64,000 nt of DNA. Source: Streptomyces sp. SDr-06 (GTDB lineage Bacteria > Actinomycetota > Actinomycetes > Streptomycetales > Streptomycetaceae). The position numbers and the translations under genes were made by a program. The notes below the pieces were generated by a model, which was given only the letters and a program-made list of their open reading frames with translations, was not told where the DNA came from and did not search any database. The stretch covers positions 310,001 through 374,000 of the forward strand of contig NZ_QOLA01000003.1 of NCBI RefSeq assembly GCF_003324565.1, written 5' to 3'. Numbering within the stretch: the first letter of the stretch is position 1; every line of letters begins with the position of its first letter. Positions 58,707-64,000 of the stretch are shown here, one piece after another.

Positions 58707-59711
58707 TCACGGGCGCGCCCCGCCGTTTCGAGGGGGCCGGGCCGCGGCGGTCAGGCGGTCGGCCAGGGCCGTGACGAGGGTGCGGAGTTCGGCCGGGCGC
58801 TCGATGACGAACGGGCCGTCCAGCGAGGCGAGTACGGCAGGCAGCCAGTCGAGGCGCTCCACCCGCAGCTCGACGCGGAACCAGCTCGCCTCCTCCCCGC
58901 CGCTCTCGGGCGGCAACTCCGTCAGGGTGGCGAGACCGGCGGGGAGGCGGGCACGGATCTGCTCGGCCGTCCCCTGGACCCGCAGGGTCACCTCGTGTCG
59001 GTACGGGGCCGTGGCGAGCCCCGCCAGGACGCGCTCGGCCGGGTCGATCCCGGCGGGCGGCACGAATGAGCCGGCCAGGGCCCGCGCATCGGCGATGCGG
59101 TCCAGCCGGAACGTCCGGTCCTCGCCGATCGCGGGGTCCGTGCCCGTCACGTACCACCTGCCCGCGTGGCTGACGAGCCCGTACGGGTGCAGGGTGCGTT
59201 CGCCGCGTCGGCCGTCGGCGGTGGTGTACCGGATCGAGACGGGGCGGTGGTGGCGCACCGCGTCGGCGAGGGGGAGCAGCACCGCGCTCCGCGGAGCGGC
59301 CGGTGTGTTCGGCGGGGTCGTGAACGCCAGGGTGGCGAGCACGGCGTCCAGCCGATGGCCGAGCCGCTCGGGCAGCACCCGCCGGACCTTGGCCGCCGCC
59401 GTCTCGCCGGCCGCGCCCGAACTCGTCGTGAGACCGGCCCGCCGACCCGCGACCAGGCCGAGGAGCACCGCCAGCGCCTCGTCGTCGCTCAGCATGAGCG
59501 GCGGCATGCGGTAGCCGGAGACGAGGCGGTAGCCGCCATAGCGGCCGCGGACCGACTCGACGGGCACGTCGAGGTCGACGAGGTGCTGGACGTACCGGCG
59601 CACCGTGCGCTCGTCCACGCCGAGCTGTCCGGCGAGTTCGGCGACGGTCCGGGTGCCGCCGGACTGCAGAAGTTCCAGCAGGGTGAGCACGCGCGCGGTG
59701 GGTCGGGCCAT
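58707..59711 (-). CDS. YafY/WYL-domain transcriptional regulator
   Basis: The 334-residue protein has an N-terminal helix-turn-helix (RVLTLLELLQSGGTRTVAEL, LGVDERTVRRYVQHL), a central WYL domain (RGERTLHPYGLVSHAGRWYV, with SHAGRWYVTG) and a C-terminal WCX region. WYL proteins bind nucleic acid or small ligands to sense stress. Divergent from a VOC gene, with the inverted repeat at 59731-59755 between them as a likely operator. ATG 59711 begins the conserved HTH. Confidence 0.95.
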   Translation of the reverse strand: MARPTARVLTLLELLQSGGTRTVAELAGQLGVDERTVRRYVQHLVDLDVPVESVRGRYGGYRLVSGYRMPPLMLSDDEALAVLLGLVAGRRAGLTTSSGAAGETAAAKVRRVLPERLGHRLDAVLATLAFTTPPNTPAAPRSAVLLPLADAVRHHRPVSIRYTTADGRRGERTLHPYGLVSHAGRWYVTGTDPAIGEDRTFRLDRIADARALAGSFVPPAGIDPAERVLAGLATAPYRHEVTLRVQGTAEQIRARLPAGLATLTELPPESGGEEASWFRVELRVERLDWLPAVLASLDGPFVIERPAELRTLVTALADRLTAAARPPRNGGARP

Positions 59712-59730
59712 ACCCGGAAGTCTCTCTCAC

Positions 59731-59755
59731 ATACCGGGCGGATTCTGTCCGGTAT
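59731..59755. promoter_or_regulatory. Operator ATACCGG-N11-CCGGTAT
   Basis: A perfect 7-11-7 inverted repeat lies 20 bases upstream of the YafY-type regulator and 73 bases upstream of the divergent VOC gene, the classic spot for autoregulation with a divergent target. Confidence 0.65.
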
Positions 59756-59827
59756 TGGTCATAGCGTGTGGTCAGAGCCCCGAACGGCCCTCCCCACCCC
59801 CACCCCTTTCGCTCACGGAGAGAACCC

Positions 59828-60232
59828 ATGAACTTCGTCTCGGTCCGCATCATCACCGGCGACATCACCCGCCTCGTCGCCTTCTACGAGCACGCCACCG
59901 GAGTGCGGGCGGACTGGTCCACCGAGGACTTCGCCGAGCTCAGGACCGCCGCCGCCACGCTCGCGATCGGCAGCACGCGCACGGTCCCGATGTTCGCGCC
60001 CGGTGCGGCGCGCCCGGCGGACAACCGCAGCGTCATCCTGGAGTTCCTCGTCGAGGACGTGGACGAGGTCCACCGGACCCTGACCGGTTCAGGCAGGGGC
60101 GAGGACCTCGTCCAGCGGCCCACCACGATGCCCTGGGGCAACCGCTCGCTGCTCGTCCGCGACCCCGACGGCAACCTGGTGAACTTCTTCACACCCGTCA
60201 CCCCCGCCGCCCGGGAGCGGGTCGCCCGTTGA
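59828..60232 (+). CDS. VOC family protein, divergent target of the YafY regulator
   Basis: The 134-residue single VOC domain has FVSVRIITGDITRLVAFYEH and RDPDGNLVNFFTP. GGAGAGAA precedes ATG 59828. It faces the WYL regulator across a 116-base region with one clear operator, so it is probably the regulated gene. Ligand unknown. Confidence 0.9.
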   Translation: MNFVSVRIITGDITRLVAFYEHATGVRADWSTEDFAELRTAAATLAIGSTRTVPMFAPGAARPADNRSVILEFLVEDVDEVHRTLTGSGRGEDLVQRPTTMPWGNRSLLVRDPDGNLVNFFTPVTPAARERVAR

Positions 60233-60283
60233 GGGGGGCGGGGCGCGTGTGTCCGTGCGAGTGGTCTCCGCGCCCGGCCCGTG

Positions 60284-61096
60284 TCAGACCTTGGCCACCG
60301 GCTCCTGGAGCTCGGTCACCCACTCGTCCCGGTTCGCCGGGCACTCCAGGTTGATCTCCCGGGGGTAGCCCGTCGAGCGGTAGCCGTGGGCGTCGATCCA
60401 GCGGCCCAGGGTCTGGACGGTCGGCAGGATCGCCTCCATCGAGCCGTGGTGGACGATGGTCGCCACCTGGTCGACCGGCGGCAGATCCACGATCCGCAGC
60501 CCGGCGTTCTCCCCGGGCGGCGCGGTGACCTCCACGCCGGCGTGGACCAGGATGCCGCCGTCCGCGGTGTCCTCGTAATACGCGACGCCGGGACCGCTCG
60601 GCGTGACACCCGCCGCGTCGAGGCGGCGGAACAATTCCTCGTACAGCGGCTGGATGACCGGGCCGATGGTGTCGAAGTCCGGTGCCACACCGGTCAGTTC
60701 GGCCACGCGGACGGACGGCAGGCTCTTGATGACGACGTCGTTGCCGGGCATGTGCCCCTCGCTCTCGATGGACCGGAGCCTCGCCTCGACCTGGACCAGC
60801 CGGGTGACCGCGGCTTCCCTCGCGGCCTCCAGTTCGGCCCGCCGCAGCCGGAGCATGCCGCGCAGTTCCTCGGTGGTGACCTTCTCGTCGAGGATCTCTT
60901 GGACCTGCTGGAGGGTGAACCCGAGGTCCTTGAGCGCGATGATGCGGTTGAGGCGGGCCAGTTGGGCGGCCGTGTAGTGCCGGTAGCCGGTGGCGGGATC
61001 GACGTGGGCCGGGTGCAGCAGTCCGGTCGCGTCGTAGTGACGCAGCATCCGGACCGAGACGCGGCCGTGCCGGGCGAAGTCTCCGATGGTGAACAT
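60284..61096 (-). CDS. MerR-family regulator with GyrI-like effector domain
   Basis: The 270-residue protein starts with a MerR helix-turn-helix (FTIGDFARHGRVSVRMLRHY, GLLHPAHVDPATGYRHY), a coiled coil (about 75-115) and a GyrI-like ligand-binding domain (about 125-270, PLYEELFRRLDAAGVTPSGP). This is the BmrR/TipA-like layout that senses drugs. GGAG is at good spacing to ATG 61096. It is divergent from the proline-rich membrane protein gene. Confidence 0.95.
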   Translation of the reverse strand: MFTIGDFARHGRVSVRMLRHYDATGLLHPAHVDPATGYRHYTAAQLARLNRIIALKDLGFTLQQVQEILDEKVTTEELRGMLRLRRAELEAAREAAVTRLVQVEARLRSIESEGHMPGNDVVIKSLPSVRVAELTGVAPDFDTIGPVIQPLYEELFRRLDAAGVTPSGPGVAYYEDTADGGILVHAGVEVTAPPGENAGLRIVDLPPVDQVATIVHHGSMEAILPTVQTLGRWIDAHGYRSTGYPREINLECPANRDEWVTELQEPVAKV

Positions 61097-61207
61097 GATG
61101 TCTCCGAGTTGAGCGCCTGACACGGTGTGAGGGTCAAGAACGTACCGTTCGGCGATCTGCTGGCCCGGCGGCCGTCCCTTTGTCGAGGTCAAGTAGCGTT
61201 CAGCGGC

Positions 61208-62047
61208 ATGAGCATGCCGCCTCCGCCCCCGTCGCAGGGCCCCTACCACCCCCAGCCCCAGGGCCCCTACGGAGCCCCGCCGCCGGGGCCTCCCGCGCCC
61301 GGTCCCTACGGAGCGCAGCAGCCCTGGCCGCAGCAGCCGTACGCCCAACAGGGTTTCCAGCAACCGCAGTTCCCGCAGCAGGGCTGGGGCGTGCCTCCGA
61401 TGGGGCCGCCTCCGCCGCGCAGGAGCCGGGCCGGTCTGGTGGTCGGCATCATCGCCGTCGTGCTGGTGGTGCTCGGCGGCCTGGGCTTCTCCGTGAACCG
61501 GCTTCTCGGCGCGGCCGGTGGCTTTCCCGAGGCGAAGTACCGGCTCACCGTGCCGCCCACGCTGATGAACGGCCAGTACACACTCGCCCAGGACCTGTCC
61601 GAGAAGGGCAGGGAGGGCCTCAAGGGGAGCTCCCAGGCGGACATCCGTGATCCGCGGGCGGCGGTGGGCCAGTACGCGGGAGCCAAGGGCGACGGTACGT
61701 CGATGGTGCTGTCCGGCATTTACGGCAGGGTGAAGTCCCCGGAGCGGGAGCGCGACAGCATGCTGCGAGGCGCCAGGGAAGCCGACGGCGCCACGGTCGC
61801 GGTCCCGGCGAAGGACGCCACGCCTGCCGGGTCGGAGGTCCGGATCCACTGCCAGGTGCTGACCAAGTCGCAAGGTGCTCTCAGCGTCACCTTTCCGATG
61901 TGCGCCTGGGGCGACGGCAATACGGTGGGAAGCGTGGCGGTCGTCAGCCCCGCGTCGGCCGGACAGAAGGCCGCCGACATCGACATCGCCGAGGCGGCCG
62001 GGCTGACCGCCAAGGTACGCGACGAGATCCGCAAGCCCATCGGCTGA
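61208..62047 (+). CDS. Proline/glutamine-rich single-pass membrane protein
   Basis: The 279-residue protein has about 75 N-terminal residues of Pro, Gln, Gly and Tyr (GPYGAPPPG-type repeats), one membrane segment (AGLVVGIIAVVLVVLGGLGF, about 78-98) and an outer domain of about 170 residues with one pair of cysteines (RIHCQVL and FPMCAWG). The type is common in streptomycetes; function unknown. ATG 61208 begins the repeat region. Confidence 0.85.
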   Translation: MSMPPPPPSQGPYHPQPQGPYGAPPPGPPAPGPYGAQQPWPQQPYAQQGFQQPQFPQQGWGVPPMGPPPPRRSRAGLVVGIIAVVLVVLGGLGFSVNRLLGAAGGFPEAKYRLTVPPTLMNGQYTLAQDLSEKGREGLKGSSQADIRDPRAAVGQYAGAKGDGTSMVLSGIYGRVKSPERERDSMLRGAREADGATVAVPAKDATPAGSEVRIHCQVLTKSQGALSVTFPMCAWGDGNTVGSVAVVSPASAGQKAADIDIAEAAGLTAKVRDEIRKPIG

Positions 62048-62260
62048 GGACCCAGGGCGCCGCCACCGCCTGGGACGAGCCCGTCAACGCCGCCTCCGCG
62101 TCCCCGTTCGTCACATGGCCCGGTGGCATCACCCGCTTCGTGCGACGCGTCCTCGACCGGGACCGCCGACGGGCCCGATCCGTCGGCCCGCGTCGGGCCT
62201 TCTCGCGGCTTTAGAATGGATTTCCAGGGTTTTCGGGGTGATGGCTACAGGGGGCAATCG

Positions 62261-62965
62261 ATGGGCAGGCTGCTGGAGGGGTGGGACCGGGCGGGGCAGC
62301 AGAGCGCCGAGGAGATGATCGCGGAGGCACGCAAGGCCTTCTTCGTCATGTTCGGGTTCATGGTGGTCGTCTGGGCCCTGCAGATCGTCAACTGGCTGTC
62401 TGGCTACCGGCTCGACACGGACTTCGGTGTCATCCCGCAGGATCCGGGCCGACTGGGGGCCATCCTGGTCGCTCCGTTCCTGCACTTCGGCTGGAGCCAC
62501 ATCGAGGCCAACTCCGGCCCGCTGTTCGTCTTCGGGTTCCTGGCCGCGTACCGCGGCGTGGTCCGCTTCCTGTGGCTCACCCTGCTCGTCGCCGTGACCA
62601 GCGGGCTCGCCGTCTGGGTGTTCCAGGGCTCCCACACCCTCGGCGTCGGCGCCAGCGGCCTCGTCTTCGGCTACTTCGGATACGTGGTCCTGCGCGGCCT
62701 GTTCGACCGGCGGCTGATCGACACCCTGATCGGCGTGGTCATGGCGGCCTCGTTCGCCTATCTGGTGACGGTCGCCGTCCCCGGCACCCCGGGCGTCAGC
62801 TGGCTGGCGCATCTCGGCGGCCTGGTCGGCGGGATGGTGGGCGCCTACCTCCTGCGGGACCGCCACCGTCCCGCGGCCGTCTCCGGGGACGCAAGCTCCG
62901 GCGCCGCGCTCGATCCCGGCCGCGCGGACCTCCACAAGGAACTCGGCGACCTGGGTCTCCTCTGA
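62261..62965 (+). CDS. Rhomboid family intramembrane serine protease
   Basis: The 234-residue protein has six membrane helices with the rhomboid marks: HFGWSHIEAN at 75-84, GVGASGLVFGY with Ser132, and WLAHLGGLVGG with catalytic His184. It cleaves membrane proteins within the bilayer. GGGGG lies eight bases before ATG 62261; an upstream in-frame start adds 46 residues of unlikely sequence. It may share a transcript with the membrane protein gene 213 bases upstream. Confidence 0.93.
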   Translation: MGRLLEGWDRAGQQSAEEMIAEARKAFFVMFGFMVVVWALQIVNWLSGYRLDTDFGVIPQDPGRLGAILVAPFLHFGWSHIEANSGPLFVFGFLAAYRGVVRFLWLTLLVAVTSGLAVWVFQGSHTLGVGASGLVFGYFGYVVLRGLFDRRLIDTLIGVVMAASFAYLVTVAVPGTPGVSWLAHLGGLVGGMVGAYLLRDRHRPAAVSGDASSGAALDPGRADLHKELGDLGLL

Positions 62966-63040
62966 ACGACCCCGAGTCTGAACGACCCCGAGTCGCCCCT
63001 CGTCCGGGGGACCGGCACGGAGCCGACGCGGGCCCTTCCC

Positions 63041-63046
63041 TAGACT
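63041..63046 (+). promoter_or_regulatory. -10 box TAGACT, leaderless promoter
   Basis: TAGACT lies six bases before the ATG of the MBL hydrolase gene; there is no ribosome site. Confidence 0.5.
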
Positions 63047-63052
63047 CCCCGG

Positions 63053-63823
63053 ATGGCCAGTGATCCCCTTCGTCTCACCGTCCTGGGAAGCGCGACTCCG
63101 TACGCGAGCGTCGACAACCCCTGCTCCGGCTACCTCGTGTCCAGCGGCCGCACCCGGATCTGGATGGACGCGGGCAGCGGGACGCTGGCACAGCTCCAGC
63201 GGCACGTCCGGCTCGACGAGGTGGCCGCGATCTGGCTCTCCCATCTGCACGCCGATCACAGCGCGGACCTGCTCACCGCCTACTACGCGGCGCTCTACGC
63301 CGACCTGCGGCTCACCGCGCCCATCCCGCTGTACGGCCCGCCGGGCACCGCCGACCGGCTGGCGCACTTCCTCACCAACGGCCCCCGGCGCAGCCCGGTC
63401 GAGTCCGCCTTCGCCGTCCACGAGCTGCACGACGGGCATCAAGTGCGCGTCGGGGAACTTGCGTTGACCAGCCGGACCGTGCGCCACGGCATGCCCGCCT
63501 TCGCCGTACGCGTCGAGGCCGGAGGCCGGTCGCTGGTCTACTCCGGGGACACGGCGCCCTGCACGAACCTGACCCGGCTGGCCGAGGGGTGCGATGTGCT
63601 GCTGTGCGAGGCCGAGAGCGCGCACGCGCAGGAGGGAGAGGAGCGGGTGCACCACACGCCCGAAGACGCCGGTGGCACGGCCCGCGCGGCGCGGGTGGGC
63701 CGGTTGGTCGTGACGCACGTGGGCCGCGCGCTCACCCCGCGGCAGGCGGTGGCTCGCGCCTCGGCCGTTTATGACGGTCCCGTCGAGCACGCCGCACCCG
63801 GGTTGACCTTCTCGATCGGTTAG
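63053..63823 (+). CDS. MBL-fold metallo-hydrolase
   Basis: The 256-residue protein has the metal motif HLHADH at 64-69 in WLSHLHADHSAD, further ligands in VYSGDTAP and VVTHVGRAL, and the N-terminal LTVLGSATPY strand of the RNase Z-like/phosphodiesterase branch. It hydrolyses an ester or phosphodiester; the substrate is unknown. A strong hairpin follows the stop directly. Confidence 0.93.
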   Translation: MASDPLRLTVLGSATPYASVDNPCSGYLVSSGRTRIWMDAGSGTLAQLQRHVRLDEVAAIWLSHLHADHSADLLTAYYAALYADLRLTAPIPLYGPPGTADRLAHFLTNGPRRSPVESAFAVHELHDGHQVRVGELALTSRTVRHGMPAFAVRVEAGGRSLVYSGDTAPCTNLTRLAEGCDVLLCEAESAHAQEGEERVHHTPEDAGGTARAARVGRLVVTHVGRALTPRQAVARASAVYDGPVEHAAPGLTFSIG

Positions 63824-63858
63824 ACCGGGGCCCGCCGACGGTGCGGGACGTCCCCGGT
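63824..63858 (+). terminator. Terminator after the MBL hydrolase
   Basis: ACCGGGG/CCCCGGT and CCCGC/GCGGG form a 12-bp stem with a four-base bulge, starting at the base after the TAG stop. The remaining 140 bases to the window end show no supported gene. Confidence 0.7.
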
Positions 63859-64000
63859 TGCCGGTGGGTGGTGTCCCAAGTGCCTGCTCACAGGGGTGAG
63901 ACGGATGGGACGCCTCCCGGGAGGTTCAGGGCGGCTGTCGCCCGGTCCCCGGCTGAACAAGAGTGGGCCGCAACGCCGGTGGGGAGCCGGCGAGGAGCGC

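Overview
The window is chromosomal DNA from a high-GC actinomycete, almost certainly a Streptomyces. Third codon positions are saturated with G and C, and GTG and TTG starts are common. Several genes have a TAnnnT box only 6 or 7 bases before the start codon, typical of leaderless transcripts. The gene families (ECF41 sigma factor, DUF2254, SWIM, LtrA, DUF4157, type VII secretion mycosin, type II Wadjet) fit the same group. Nothing indicates a plasmid or an intact prophage.

Layout. 1-15.9 kb: a [2Fe-2S] thioredoxin-like ferredoxin gene broken by one in-frame TGA; a pyridoxamine-phosphate-oxidase-fold gene next to a flavohemoprotein with a very long disordered head; a Tat-exported purple-acid-phosphatase-like enzyme; a lipoprotein polysaccharide deacetylase; an intact fdhD beside the ruins of a formate dehydrogenase locus; fabH; several conserved hypotheticals; a hemerythrin; and a DUF4157 protein with an AHH-type nuclease motif that looks like contractile-injection or polymorphic-toxin cargo. 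16-24 kb: a large TerD-like protein, a cyclic-phosphate receiver protein, a long protein ending in an Imm49 immunity domain, LtrA, a DUF2254 membrane protein and a small secreted protein. 24.1-37.5 kb: tRNA-Leu(GAG) with promoter and terminator, then a phosphorothioate-DNA-type HNH restriction enzyme, a three-gene type VII secretion-like cassette ending in a mycosin, an ECF41 sigma factor beside a type II NADH-dehydrogenase-like flavoprotein, a VOC protein, a DUF6585 protein, a stand-alone EccA ATPase and a SWIM zinc-finger protein.

37.5-46 kb holds the clearest system: a complete type II Wadjet anti-plasmid operon on the minus strand, jetA-(33-codon ORF)-jetB-jetC-jetD, with stop/start overlaps at every junction. 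The 33-codon ORF between jetA and jetB has ATGA overlaps at both ends and is the most intriguing unexplained element. 46-64 kb: a flavodoxin and a phenoxazinone-synthase-like multicopper oxidase, a secreted M9 collagenase with PKD and PPC domains, two-domain VOC and MDR reductase genes, a secreted PHB-depolymerase-type esterase, NUDIX, methyltransferase, an Imm5-like orphan immunity gene, a YafY/WYL regulator with a divergent VOC gene and a palindromic operator, a MerR/GyrI regulator, a proline-rich membrane protein, a rhomboid protease and an MBL hydrolase.

Themes. Defence and conflict genes recur: type IV-like restriction, Wadjet, orphan immunity proteins and a DUF4157 toxin candidate. Redox flavoproteins also recur, two of them preceded by the same TGTGAC-N4-GTCACC palindrome. 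Several intergenic regions hold decayed genes or heptamer repeats. All identifications come from reading the sequence; no database search was run.
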